64,000 nt of DNA from CAYHCE01 sp964355015 (GCA_964355015.1 CAYHCE010000010.1:20691-84690), one strand, 5' to 3'; shown: positions 26,711 to 35,315, counted from the stretch's first letter. Notes: generated by a model not told the origin, from the letters alone. Numbers and translations are program-made.

Positions 26711-28219
26711 ATGCCCAACGGCCAGCCCAACATCCTGATCCTCTGGGGCGATGACATCGGCCAGAGCAACCTGAGCTGCTACAGCGATGGCCTGATGGGC
26801 TATCAGACCCCCAACATCGACCGGGTCGCCAGGGAGGGCGGCCGCTTCATCCATTACTACGCCGAGCAGAGCTGCACCGCCGGCCGGGCCGCCTTCATCT
26901 CCGGCCAGAGCGTGTTCCGCACCGGCCTCAGCAAGGTGGGCCTGCCGGGCGCCGAGCTGGGCTACCGGGCCGAGGATCCCACCATCGCCGAACTGCTCCA
27001 GCCCCTGGGCTACCGCACCGGCCAGTTCGGCAAGAACCACTTCGGCGACCGCGACGAGCATCTGCCGACGATGCACGGCTTCGATGAGTTCTTCGGCAAC
27101 CTGTACCACCTCAACGCTGAGGAAGAACCCGAACTGCGCGACTACCCCAAAGCAGACGATCCTGAGTTCCCCAACTTCCGCAAGCGTTTTGCCCCTCGCG
27201 GCGTGCTGCACTGCTGGGCCAACGGTGACGGCACCCAGCGGATCGAGAACACCGGCCCGCTCACCAAGAAGCGGATGGAGAACTGCGATGAGGAGTTCAT
27301 GGCCGAAGCCAAGCGCTTCATCCGCGATGCCGTGGCCTCCGGCGAACCCTTCTTCGTGTGGTTCAACACCACCCACATGCACTTCCGCACCCATGCCCGT
27401 CCGCAGGACATCGGCCAGTCAGGGCGTTGGCAGTCGGAGTATCACGACGTGATGATCTACCACGACAACTGCATCGGCCAGATGCTGGATCTGGTGGATG
27501 AGCTGGGCATCGCCAACGACACGATCGTGATGTACAGCACCGACAACGGCCCCCACATGAACAGCTGGCCCGATGCCGGCATGACCCCCTTCCGCAACGA
27601 GAAGAACTCCAACTGGGAGGGGGCCTACCGGGTGCCCGCCCTGGTGCGCTGGCCGGGCCAGATCGAGCCCGGCACCCTGTTCACCGGCGTCGTCAGCCAT
27701 CTCGACTGGCTGCCCACGCTGCTGGCCGCCGCCGGGGAGCCCGAGATCAAGCAGAAACTGCTGGACGGCCATCAGGTGGGAAGCAAGAACTTCCACATCC
27801 ACCTCGATGGCTACAACATGCTCGATTACTGGACGGGCAAGGCCGACAAGAGCCCGCGGGTGGAGTTCTTCTACTTCTCCGACGACGGCGATCTCACCGG
27901 CCTGCGCTACGACAACTGGAAGTTCGTGTTCATGGAGCAACGCGCGGCCGGCACGCTTCAGGTGTGGGCCGAGCCCTTCACCGCACTGCGGGTGCCCAAG
28001 ATCTTCAACCTGCTCACCGATCCCTACGAGCGCGCCGACATCACCTCCAACACCTACTGGGACTGGTTGCTCGACCATGCCTTCATGCTGGTGCCGGCCC
28101 AGGCTTTCGTGGCCGACTTCCTTGCATCGTTCAAGGAGTACCCACCCCGCCAGAAGGCCGCCAGCTTCACGATCAGCGACGTGCTCGAGAAGATGATCTC
28201 GGCCGGGGGGGCGAGCTGA
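26711..28219 (+). CDS. Sulfatase (arylsulfatase-type, formylglycine-dependent)
   Basis: 502 residues from ATG 26711. NILILWGDDIGQSNLSCY provides metal-binding D14 and D15. SCTAGRAAF at 54-62 is the Cys-type sulfatase signature C-x-A-x-R, with Cys55 to be oxidised to formylglycine. MYSTDNGPH supplies the later Asp/Asn metal ligands. QFGKNHFGD carries the family Lys and His. No signal peptide is evident, so it is probably cytoplasmic unless exported folded. It hydrolyses a sulfate ester, releasing sulfate; the substrate is unknown. The maturing enzyme FGE follows after 7 bp, an operon pair that strongly supports the call. Confidence 0.95.
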   Translation: MPNGQPNILILWGDDIGQSNLSCYSDGLMGYQTPNIDRVAREGGRFIHYYAEQSCTAGRAAFISGQSVFRTGLSKVGLPGAELGYRAEDPTIAELLQPLGYRTGQFGKNHFGDRDEHLPTMHGFDEFFGNLYHLNAEEEPELRDYPKADDPEFPNFRKRFAPRGVLHCWANGDGTQRIENTGPLTKKRMENCDEEFMAEAKRFIRDAVASGEPFFVWFNTTHMHFRTHARPQDIGQSGRWQSEYHDVMIYHDNCIGQMLDLVDELGIANDTIVMYSTDNGPHMNSWPDAGMTPFRNEKNSNWEGAYRVPALVRWPGQIEPGTLFTGVVSHLDWLPTLLAAAGEPEIKQKLLDGHQVGSKNFHIHLDGYNMLDYWTGKADKSPRVEFFYFSDDGDLTGLRYDNWKFVFMEQRAAGTLQVWAEPFTALRVPKIFNLLTDPYERADITSNTYWDWLLDHAFMLVPAQAFVADFLASFKEYPPRQKAASFTISDVLEKMISAGGAS

Positions 28220-28226
28220 TCCACCC

Positions 28227-29258
28227 ATGACCGTTGCTCCCGGCTCCAGCCGCTCCCGGCCGGGCCGCCCCCCGGCCCGGGACATGGCGTGGATTCCAGG
28301 GGGATCCTTTGTGATGGGCTCCGACCTCCACTATCCCGAGGAGGCTCCGGCCCACCGGGTGGTGGTGGAGGGCTTCTGGATCGACCGTGCCCCTGTCACC
28401 AACGTCCAGTTCCTCAAGTTCGTCAAGGCCACCGGCCACCGCACCCTGGCCGAGCGGCCAGCCGATCCGGCCCTTTACCCCGAGGCGCTGCCGGAGCTGC
28501 TGGCGCCCGCCTCGATCGTGTTCGTGCCGCCGCCGGGGCCAGTGGGCCAGGGGGATCCCTACCGCTGGTGGCAGTACATCCCTGGTGCCGACTGGCGCCA
28601 TCCCGAGGGCCCCGGCAGTTCGATCAGGAACCGCCCAAACCATCCTGTGGTGCATGTGGCCCATGAGGATGCGGCGGCCTATGCCGCCTGGATCGGCAAA
28701 CAGCTGCCCAGCGAGGCCGAATGGGAGCGGGCCGCCTGGGGCGGCCGTGAAGGCGCCGAATTCGCCTGGGGGGAGGAGCTGCACCCTGGAGGCCGCCCGG
28801 TGGCCAACACCTTCCAGGGCGACTTCCCCCACCACAACAGCCTGCTCGACGGCTACGCGGCCACCTCGCCGGTGGGTGCCTTTCCCGCCAACGGCTTCGG
28901 CCTGTTCGATTGCATCGGCAACGTCTGGGAGTGGACCGACAGCTGGTATGGCAACCATGCCCTCATGGCCGATCAGGGGCTCGCGGCCGAGGGGAGCAGC
29001 GGCTGTTGCGCCGCTGCAGCGCAAGCCCGTGAGGCCAGCATCGACCCCACCAGCCAGCACGGCGAGATGCCGCGCAAGGTGGTGAAGGGTGGCTCGTATC
29101 TGTGCGCTCCCAGCTACTGCCGTCGTTACCGGCCGGCGGCACGCATGGCCCAGGGCATCGACACCTCCACCTGTCACATGGGTTTCCGCTGCGTCGTGCG
29201 GCCATCCCTGTTGTCGGGATCACCATCGGAGCAGGCGCGGCAGGAGATCGCCTCTTGA
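28227..29258 (+). CDS. Formylglycine-generating enzyme (sulfatase-modifying factor)
   Basis: 343 residues. It begins with FVMGSDLHYPEEAPAHRVVV and ends with MGFRCVVRP, the borders of the FGE-sulfatase fold. GNVWEWTDSWY (231-241) is the usual central motif. GGSYLCAPSYCRRYRPAAR holds the paired catalytic cysteines C293 and C298, equivalent to the copper-binding pair of SUMF1, so this is a true FGE and not a non-catalytic relative such as EgtB. It oxidises the Cys of the C-x-A-x-R motif in the adjacent sulfatase to formylglycine. Spacing of 7 bp indicates one operon. Confidence 0.95.
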   Translation: MTVAPGSSRSRPGRPPARDMAWIPGGSFVMGSDLHYPEEAPAHRVVVEGFWIDRAPVTNVQFLKFVKATGHRTLAERPADPALYPEALPELLAPASIVFVPPPGPVGQGDPYRWWQYIPGADWRHPEGPGSSIRNRPNHPVVHVAHEDAAAYAAWIGKQLPSEAEWERAAWGGREGAEFAWGEELHPGGRPVANTFQGDFPHHNSLLDGYAATSPVGAFPANGFGLFDCIGNVWEWTDSWYGNHALMADQGLAAEGSSGCCAAAAQAREASIDPTSQHGEMPRKVVKGGSYLCAPSYCRRYRPAARMAQGIDTSTCHMGFRCVVRPSLLSGSPSEQARQEIAS

Positions 29259-29354
29259 CCAGCGGTATGCAGGCCAGCGGCTCCGAAAAGGACCCGGAGA
29301 AGATCAAGACGGGCCATGACTGTTCCAATCCAGTGGGACAGCAGATTGACGGCG

Positions 29355-29990
29355 TTACGTCTGCCGAGGTTGCTGGGTCGATGGGAGCCGGAGGCTCTGA
29401 TCCGTTCTCACGCCTGAGAGGTCGGCTCCTGAGAAGGTTGCTCCGTCCAGCTTGGCACCCCTCAGATCCGCATCCCTGAGGCTGGAGTTGTTGAACAGCG
29501 CGCCGCGGAGATCGGCATCGCGAAGTTCGGCGCTTTGCAGATCGGCAGCGGAGAAATTGGCCCTTTGCAGACCCGCTTTCCGGAACGTGGCGTTGGTCAG
29601 AGCGGAGCCCGAGAAGTCTGCGCCTCTCCAGCGGCTGCCAGGCAGTCGCAAGCCCTTCAGATCGATTCCATGCAAGTCGAAATCGTCCTGAGAGAGGCCA
29701 TCGGCCGCAAGATCCTCCAGGACTCTGATCTGCCCAGGATGAGCCTTGCATCCTGATTCCCGGGCCGCGATGATCAACTCGAATTTCTCCTGATGTTCCT
29801 TCTCCTTGCGTCGTCCTGCTTCCATGATGTACACCAGTCCGGCAGCAAAGATGCTGAAGGATTCAACGTTGCCAATGCTGACGATCTCGTAGAAGCTGCT
29901 GGTCAGGCAGTTCTCTGTTGCCTGCACTCCAGGGCAGTTTTCGAACCGATTGACCATGGCCAGCAAGCAGAAGGAGGCGAACGCGGCCAT
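29355..29990 (-). CDS. Pentapeptide-repeat protein with N-terminal membrane segment
   Basis: 211 residues. The N-terminal part contains weakly hydrophobic stretches (ASFCLLAMV and FSIFAAGLVYIM) and a charged linker (GRRKEKEHQEKFEL). From about residue 105 to 195 it has tandem A(D/N)Lxx repeats, including GADFSG, ANFSA, ADLQS, AELRD, ADLRG, ALFNN, ADLRG, AKLDG, ATFSG and ADLSG. These form a right-handed four-sided helix. Function is not predictable from the repeats. The two isolated N-terminal Cys and the odd N-terminus make the chosen start uncertain; an ATG nearer residue 56 (MEAGRRKEKEHQ) is possible. Confidence 0.75.
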   Translation of the reverse strand: MAAFASFCLLAMVNRFENCPGVQATENCLTSSFYEIVSIGNVESFSIFAAGLVYIMEAGRRKEKEHQEKFELIIAARESGCKAHPGQIRVLEDLAADGLSQDDFDLHGIDLKGLRLPGSRWRGADFSGSALTNATFRKAGLQRANFSAADLQSAELRDADLRGALFNNSSLRDADLRGAKLDGATFSGADLSGVRTDQSLRLPSTQQPRQT

Positions 29991-30092
29991 CAGCCCAGAT
30001 GGGTCGGCGCGACAGGGCCAGCGGCGATCAGGATTCCGGCTGTGATCTCGCCATCCCGGTCGAGAACCTTCGGGTCAGGAAGGCGTGTCCCG

Positions 30093-30109
30093 GGTCAAGC
30101 CCCTTGACC
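30093..30109. repeat. 7-bp inverted repeat in a gene-free stretch
   Basis: GGTCAAG-CCC-CTTGACC, a perfect stem with a 3-base loop, lies in the 250-bp gap (29991-30240) between the pentapeptide gene and the next leftward gene. There is no T-run beside it, so it is not a clear terminator. Nothing else was recognised in this gap. Confidence 0.5.
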
Positions 30110-30240
30110 GACAGCCTGGCCTTCTGACTGACGGATTTCCAGGGCCAGGCCCAAGTTTATAGGTTCATTGGATAACCATGCGTTCGCACGAAAGAGTCTT
30201 CGTCGGCTGGGTAGGTTTACCTTCCACACCACACCGACAC

Positions 30241-31920
30241 TCAACTCTCAAGCGGTATCTGCTCGACGGATACGTCTGAGGATCCGACCGTGGTCCGGAC
30301 GACGGTCTGAGTACCGTGTCGCGTACCGCCGGCTGTCCAGGAGCGGCCGACCTTGGCGGACGCCGTGACCGACCAGTCGTCCTGCGCGATGGTCACCTCC
30401 CAGGTGCCGGGCACGAGCACCTCGGTGCGGTGGTGCCGCGCCTGTTCCTGCTCGTTCCAGCCGAACCGCCCTGAGATCTCCTCGACAGGGGGAGCGACGA
30501 CGACGCCGAATCGCTCCGGAGCACTGATCAGCCTGGCGATCACCCGGGCCGCCCCAGCGCTGAGCCCCCTACCGGCGACGACGACGTCCAGCCGACCGAC
30601 GGCAACGACATTAAATTCCCTCTGGCAGTGCCAGCAGCCGTTGAAGCCGAGCTGGATGGCGCGCTGCCAGGTCGGGAAACGCCAGGGGTGTTTGATGAGC
30701 GCCCCGTACTTGCACCCCTCAACGTGGAACTCCCGGGTACCGGTGTGGCCGCGCAGGTAGGTGGGTGGCGGGAACGAGGACGTGACGTCCACAGGAACGA
30801 GCATGGCTGGCACACCGAGCCCGTCCTTCCAGATATCGATCGAGCCATCCACGGTCACCGTGGCGAAGGCCTGCGCCTGCGGGAGCGAACCTGTGGCGAA
30901 GACGCCCAGGTCTCCGAACGCGCCAGCCCCGATGCCGCCAACGGCTCTGGGGAGGATCTCCTCGAGCATCCGGGTGATGGCCCCACCTGAGAAAAGATCA
31001 GCGACGTCGCCGAGGAAGCCGGTGTCCGCTCGGGTACGCACGACCTCCACCTGCACACGGCCTGCGACTGCACGTAGACGCAGCCATGCCTCGAAGTCCA
31101 CGTCACCCGTCCAGTGGTCTGCGGTCCCTGAGACATAGAAGTGACCACCCCCGAGCCCGAACTCCCGCCACTGGATGGAGAACGCCGAGATCGTCACACC
31201 CTGCACATCCGTAGGGAGGTTGGTCAGCCCATTAGCCGCAAGCCCTGCTGCGATGGCCACATCCACCCGGTCCCGCGGTACGAGAGCCACGGCTCGGTTG
31301 GCTCGGACGTTGCGTGGTGCCAAGCTCACCGGCAGGTCCGGCGTCGGACCGGGCTCGGACCACACGTGCACCGCGAGTACTCCATCGCCCGCCCCGTAGG
31401 GCGTCGCCGGGTCGGTGGTCAGGAAGTACTGCGCCGCCCGATCGGGCAGCAGTGGCCCCGCCGTCAACGGTGACACCGCGGCGAGCTTCGGCTTCATGGC
31501 AGCGGCAATCGCCACGCCCCAGACCGGTTGCTGCTGGGGGGTGAGGCCGACCACTGCAAACCCGTCGAGGGCGTTCGGCCGGAGGTCGACCACTGGGGCA
31601 AGGAAAGCCTGGTCTCCGGAGCCGACCTGTACCTGTGTGATGTTCGTGCGCAACACAACGGTGCCGGTGACCTCGTCGTATTGGCCGGTGAGGCGGGCTG
31701 TAAAGCCAATCTGGACGAGGATGGGGTTGACGAAGCGCAGCGGCCGTGGCTCAAGGGTCAGGCTCGCCCCGCGGAACCACATCGTGAGCTCGGCTCCCTG
31801 CGCGTCGCGGGAAATGAGCCCAGGAACCGCCTGAAGGAACGTCTGCGAGAACACCGTCGAGAGCATGGCCTCGGGGACGAGTGCAGCAAGGCTGAACCCG
31901 TCGGTAAGGGCGGTCGGCAT
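30241..31920 (-). CDS. Large protein of unknown function with a HxxxC...CxxC metal-site motif
   Basis: 559 residues with no family recognised. Most of it is beta-rich with alternating hydrophobic residues (for example VTGTVVLRTNITQVQVG and VDFEAWLRLRAVAGRVQVEVV). Near residues 398-432 there is a compact motif, FHVEGC ... AIQLGFNGCWHC, giving H399-x3-C403-x25-C429-x2-C432. This resembles the small Ada-type zinc site found in many nuclease-associated and phage-related proteins. The C-terminal ~125 residues look like another beta domain (GTWEVTIAQDDWSVTASAKVG). No signal peptide. It follows the 31930-32523 gene after 9 bp. Its style recalls actinobacterial proteins, which suggests transfer, but this is an impression. 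Confidence 0.7.
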   Translation of the reverse strand: MPTALTDGFSLAALVPEAMLSTVFSQTFLQAVPGLISRDAQGAELTMWFRGASLTLEPRPLRFVNPILVQIGFTARLTGQYDEVTGTVVLRTNITQVQVGSGDQAFLAPVVDLRPNALDGFAVVGLTPQQQPVWGVAIAAAMKPKLAAVSPLTAGPLLPDRAAQYFLTTDPATPYGAGDGVLAVHVWSEPGPTPDLPVSLAPRNVRANRAVALVPRDRVDVAIAAGLAANGLTNLPTDVQGVTISAFSIQWREFGLGGGHFYVSGTADHWTGDVDFEAWLRLRAVAGRVQVEVVRTRADTGFLGDVADLFSGGAITRMLEEILPRAVGGIGAGAFGDLGVFATGSLPQAQAFATVTVDGSIDIWKDGLGVPAMLVPVDVTSSFPPPTYLRGHTGTREFHVEGCKYGALIKHPWRFPTWQRAIQLGFNGCWHCQREFNVVAVGRLDVVVAGRGLSAGAARVIARLISAPERFGVVVAPPVEEISGRFGWNEQEQARHHRTEVLVPGTWEVTIAQDDWSVTASAKVGRSWTAGGTRHGTQTVVRTTVGSSDVSVEQIPLES

Positions 31921-31929
31921 GGGCCCGCC

Positions 31930-32523
31930 TCAAGCCGCGCTCGTTGAGTTTCGGTGCAACTCCTCGAAGATGGCACTGAAAGGTCTGCCCACCTGCCGCT
32001 CGAAGTGGTCAACGAGCCGGTCGACCGCGCCCCGCAGCTCTTCGTCCTCGCCTCGCTCCCGTATCAGGTAGGCGAGATCAATAATCCAGCGGTGCAACTC
32101 CTCACTGTATGAGGATCTTGTGAGAGTGGGGGAACTGGGGTCGACAAGCACCAACAAGGAGAACTGGCCGACCATGCCAACAACGTCGGCGGCCCGGGAC
32201 CGGATCTCGGGGTCCTGCGAAAGCAGACGGAGAATGACCGGAGAGAAGTTAACCATGGCGAGGTCGCGCAGCACCGAAGAGTCCGGTAGTCGGTTCCGCA
32301 GTGCCTGAATTGGAGCGACAGCCGCCGCCGCGAGTGCCGAGCTGGCGGCGCGGCCAGTGTCCGCCCCTTGAGGGGTCGCCGCCGTGGAGGCCCCGCAGCC
32401 GCCCCCGCGGTCCTCCACGCGGCCACCTTGACTGATGCATTCAGCTTCAGCATTTGGGTAAGTCCCCATGATCCACTCCCCGGATCCAGGGTTACCTGGT
32501 GGAATTACGCAGTATTTAGTCAC
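31930..32523 (-). CDS. Hypothetical protein, partner of the HxxxC...CxxC protein
   Basis: 197 residues. The first 35 residues (MTKYCVIPPGNPGSGEW, then MGTYPNAEAECISQGGRV) form a small Cys-containing module. An Ala-rich linker and a helical C-terminal domain with several Asp/Glu-Arg-rich helices follow (for example LIRERGEDEELRGAVDRLVD and HFERQVGRPFSAIFEELHR). No family is recognised. It is the first gene of a two-gene leftward operon with the 559-residue protein 9 bp downstream. The intergenic 32524-32692 faces a rightward gene and probably carries promoters for both. Confidence 0.6.
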   Translation of the reverse strand: MTKYCVIPPGNPGSGEWIMGTYPNAEAECISQGGRVEDRGGGCGASTAATPQGADTGRAASSALAAAAVAPIQALRNRLPDSSVLRDLAMVNFSPVILRLLSQDPEIRSRAADVVGMVGQFSLLVLVDPSSPTLTRSSYSEELHRWIIDLAYLIRERGEDEELRGAVDRLVDHFERQVGRPFSAIFEELHRNSTSAA

Positions 32524-32692
32524 TACGTGCTCTCTTCTTTTTTCCTGGCCAAGCTACTGCACTGATGCGAGCAGCGGACGGCTGATCCCGCGCGTTGCAA
32601 ACAAATTTATCGAAAGTCACCGGGGACTTGGCAGCCCACAGGGACTGTCAATTTTCAGCTTAGTGTCATGATGTACTTGCGTTGGAAAAGCG

Positions 32693-33079
32693 GTGAATCG
32701 ATTCGCTCGATGCATGGTGATGCTCGTGGTACTTCTTTCCGGCACGGCATTGGCAGAAGCATTGGGCGACCCTGTCAAGATCTCGAACAACAGGATGAAG
32801 CTCGTGCTCCTTTATTATCCAGATACAATCAGAAAAAATTCCGATAAGTCAGGGGCCATGATGGTTATTCACTTTCAGCAGCCTGGAGGAGCCAAAACCA
32901 CTGGGACAATCATTTACAAGAAATCCGACTGCGAGCGAAGGAAGGGTGAATATATCTTTCTGAAGGACGGCTCCACCACGGCCTATCGCGGGTCATGGGA
33001 TGCTCAAGGCCTCGGTCTATTCGCTAACGTTGCCGTTGGCATCTGTTTCGATGCGTGGGGCATCAGTTTTTTTAAATGA
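32693..33079 (+). CDS. Small secreted hypothetical protein
   Basis: 128 residues from GTG 32693, preceded by a GGAAAAG purine run. It has a clear signal peptide (RFARCMVMLVVLLSGTALAEA) with probable cleavage after ALAEA or ALA. The mature part of about 105 residues is basic and beta-rich with two Cys (in KKSDCERRKGE and VGICFDAWG) that could form a disulfide. No family recognised. Codon use and base composition are clearly more AT-rich than the housekeeping genes. Its stop overlaps a possible ATG of the next gene (ATGA at 33076). Confidence 0.62.
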   Translation: MNRFARCMVMLVVLLSGTALAEALGDPVKISNNRMKLVLLYYPDTIRKNSDKSGAMMVIHFQQPGGAKTTGTIIYKKSDCERRKGEYIFLKDGSTTAYRGSWDAQGLGLFANVAVGICFDAWGISFFK

Positions 33080-33150
33080 GCATGAAGCAGCTGGCCACCG
33101 TAGCTGAACCTTGCGAGGCCCCTCCCCTCCGTCCTTCTCGTTCTCAAAGA

Positions 33151-33696
33151 ATGAATAGAAGAATGTTTCATCCTGCAGCGGTGCTTATCGGGTGCATTTT
33201 CTTGGCAATCGCCATTCCTGACTCAGGCCATGCAGATGAGAGATCTTATCAATATTGCATCCAGCAGGCCTGCTCTTCTTATGGTAATGACGATAAGAAC
33301 TGTGAGTACTATGCAACACACTGCCTCAGAGAACTTGGCCCAACTCCTTCGATGCCCACTCAGCGTATAGCCGTTCGCTATGGTGCTATCGCTTTGGATG
33401 ACAATAGCCTGATCTATGGTTATTCTAAGGACCAGTCATCTCGTGGTGGTGCCGAGAGGCGCGCCCTTGAAGAATGCCGCCGAGCTGGTGGGACGGCATC
33501 GCGCTGCAAGGTAGTCAAATCGGTGAACAATTCCTGCTTGGCCTTGGCCGTCAGGCCCGCTATGGCAAGCAATGGATCACGGTGGGCTTATGCTTATTCT
33601 GATGATGGCTGGGTTTCTCGTCGAAACGCCACAAGAGAATGTGCAAAAGATGGTGGGGGTGCTTGCAAGGTGGTGGTCTCGTTTTGTACTGGGTAA
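33151..33696 (+). CDS. Secreted DUF4189-domain protein
   Basis: 181 residues from ATG 33151, which gives a signal peptide (FHPAAVLIGCIFLAIAIPDSGHA). An ATG at 33076 overlapping the previous stop would add 25 non-signal-like residues. The mature protein has a Cys-rich segment (YCIQQACSSYGNDDKNCEYY), then YGAIALDDNSLIYGYSKDQ, AERRALEECRRAGGTASRC and NNSCLALAV, with a second set WAYAYSDDG ... ATRECAKDGGGACKVVVSFC. This is the DUF4189 pattern, a secreted beta-rich domain found in many bacteria with no firm role. AT-rich like its neighbour. Confidence 0.78.
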   Translation: MNRRMFHPAAVLIGCIFLAIAIPDSGHADERSYQYCIQQACSSYGNDDKNCEYYATHCLRELGPTPSMPTQRIAVRYGAIALDDNSLIYGYSKDQSSRGGAERRALEECRRAGGTASRCKVVKSVNNSCLALAVRPAMASNGSRWAYAYSDDGWVSRRNATRECAKDGGGACKVVVSFCTG

Positions 33697-33843
33697 GTCT
33701 TGTTGCGCAATGATATATTCGTGCGGTGTATCCATCTAAAGCCTTGTTGGTTGAGCTGAATGTCTCTCGAGCAAGTTAGGCAATCTAGTTGGAGCCTAAC
33801 TGGCCTGTTGACTTTCGGGAAAGCTTATACCCCTCGCCACCGA

Positions 33844-34118
33844 TTAGGAGCCTATAGCGAATTTAGCTGTTTTGACTTCGGATACCGCAGGCTTGGGATC
33901 TCCGCCGTTGTCGAAGGCGATGCCGAGACAGCGCCAGGAGAGGTTGATCTGGGTGCTGTTACCCACGGCGTAACCCAGGCCGACCTGCGCGTTGCCGCTG
34001 AGATCCTCCCCGCCGGCCAGGCCGAAGCCGCTCACGCCCCCGCCCGGGCGAAGGCGCGCAGGCGGGGCGTGAGGAACAGCGAGGCCTGGGTGCCGATCAG
34101 CGGCAGGGTCCAGGTGCG
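33844..34118 (-). pseudogene. Fragment of a beta-barrel outer-membrane protein with a frameshift
   Basis: Reading leftward, one frame gives LIGTQASLFLTPRLRAFARAGA and then a stop at 34032. A different frame continues with GVSGFGLAGGEDLSGNAQVG, LGYAVGNSTQINLSWRCLGI and AFDNGGD before a stop at 33844. Joined, they read as consecutive barrel strands with a glycine turn. The shift falls in a GGGCGGGGGCG run near 34032-34042. No N-terminal half or signal is present upstream, so this is a decayed remnant. The rest of 33697-34298 holds nothing else recognisable. Confidence 0.55.
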
Positions 34119-34298
34119 AAAGCAAAGATCCGTGCAGCAGCCCGGAGCAGGAGGGTGGGACGGGGCAGAAGCCAGGCCCTTGCGAGGAACCTCGACAGGC
34201 AGGGACTGTGAAGCAGAGACCTGAGCGGCAGCCGCTGAATCCATTCACTGGCGACGTTGAGGGTCCCTTGCCGGCGACTGGCTCCCCGTCCCCGGAAT

Positions 34299-35315
34299 TC
34301 AGACCGAACCGAAGGCCACCTGGCAGGCCGCATTCAGTAACTCCGCCTCCGCCGCGCTCTGGGGCTGGCGGCCATCGAGCAGCCCGCTGTTGCAGTCCGC
34401 GGTGAGCTGGTAGGTGCTCCCATCGGCGCTGACGGCGAAGGTCACCCCGGCGGTGCCCGAAGGCTGGATCGATCCATAGAGCAACTGGTAGTTGCTGCTG
34501 GGTACCAGGATGTAAGCCTGGTTGGCGCTGATGGCGTTGTCGACGGCGTTGTTGATGATTGCGGCCGTTGCCAGCGTGCCGACGCCCCAGGCGGCGGCGC
34601 TGGCTCCCCACCATCCCCAGGCGGGGGTGCTCCAACCGCCGTACCAGCCGTTGTTCCAGGGTCGCGCCACTCCCCAGCCTGCCCTCGCCCAGCCTGGATT
34701 CACATTCACGTTGTTGATGTCGACCCGCCGGTTCCAGTTCTGATTGACGTTCCGATTGATATTGCTGCTTACATTCCGATTGACATTCCGATTGACATTG
34801 GTATTGACACTGCGATTGATGTCTCGGTTGACATTGCTGTTGATGTCGCGATTCACGTCACGGTTGAGTCCGGCCGAGCCGTTCCGGTTCTGCCCGACGG
34901 GAGTGCTGCGGTTGAGGTCCCGGCTGCCGCTCTGAGGGACCCGGTCACGGTTGCCGGCCGATCCGCTGAAGTCCCGGCTACCCGCTGGTCGGTCGATCGA
35001 GGGCCGCGCACGGTCGCTTCCCACATTGTTGCTCCAGCCTCCGGTGGGCCTGCTTGAGCCACGGTTCAGCCCGCCGCCGGCGCCACTGAAGCCGCTCTGG
35101 GCTCGGGAGCCACCTCCACCCCCACGGCTTCCGCCACCGCCCCCACCGCCACGGCTTCCGCCACCGCCACCGCCACGGCCACGGCCACCTCCGCCTCCAC
35201 GCGCAATCAACAGAGTCGACCCCGAGTTGTCGGGGTGATCCGTGGCCAGAGCTGAGCCGGCAGGCACCAGCAGCAGTCCGGTCAGCAGCAGAGCGAATCC
35301 AGAGGAAATCTTCAT
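34299..35315 (-). CDS. Secreted Gly-rich and Asn-repeat protein
   Basis: 338 residues with a signal peptide (ISSGFALLLTGLLLVPAGSALA). Residues 40-70 are nearly all Gly with Arg/Ser. Residues about 150-195 are a four-residue repeat of the form N-[VI]-N-[RST], around eleven copies (for example NVNRNVNRNV). A Trp/Gly-rich stretch with WGWWGASAAAWGVG at 233-246 follows, then a small C-terminal domain with two Cys (LTADCNSGLLDG and NAACQVAFG). No enzyme motif. Likely a cell-surface or periplasmic structural protein. The start overlaps the stop of the next upstream gene by 4 bp (ATGA), so the two are co-expressed. Confidence 0.75.
   Translation of the reverse strand: MKISSGFALLLTGLLLVPAGSALATDHPDNSGSTLLIARGGGGGRGRGGGGGGSRGGGGGGGSRGGGGGSRAQSGFSGAGGGLNRGSSRPTGGWSNNVGSDRARPSIDRPAGSRDFSGSAGNRDRVPQSGSRDLNRSTPVGQNRNGSAGLNRDVNRDINSNVNRDINRSVNTNVNRNVNRNVSSNINRNVNQNWNRRVDINNVNVNPGWARAGWGVARPWNNGWYGGWSTPAWGWWGASAAAWGVGTLATAAIINNAVDNAISANQAYILVPSSNYQLLYGSIQPSGTAGVTFAVSADGSTYQLTADCNSGLLDGRQPQSAAEAELLNAACQVAFGSV

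Noticed and set aside
29267..29479. Plus-strand small frame after the FGE gene
   Set aside because: It overlaps the repeat part of the pentapeptide gene on the other strand, and its C-terminal half is Arg/Leu-rich antisense of that repeat.
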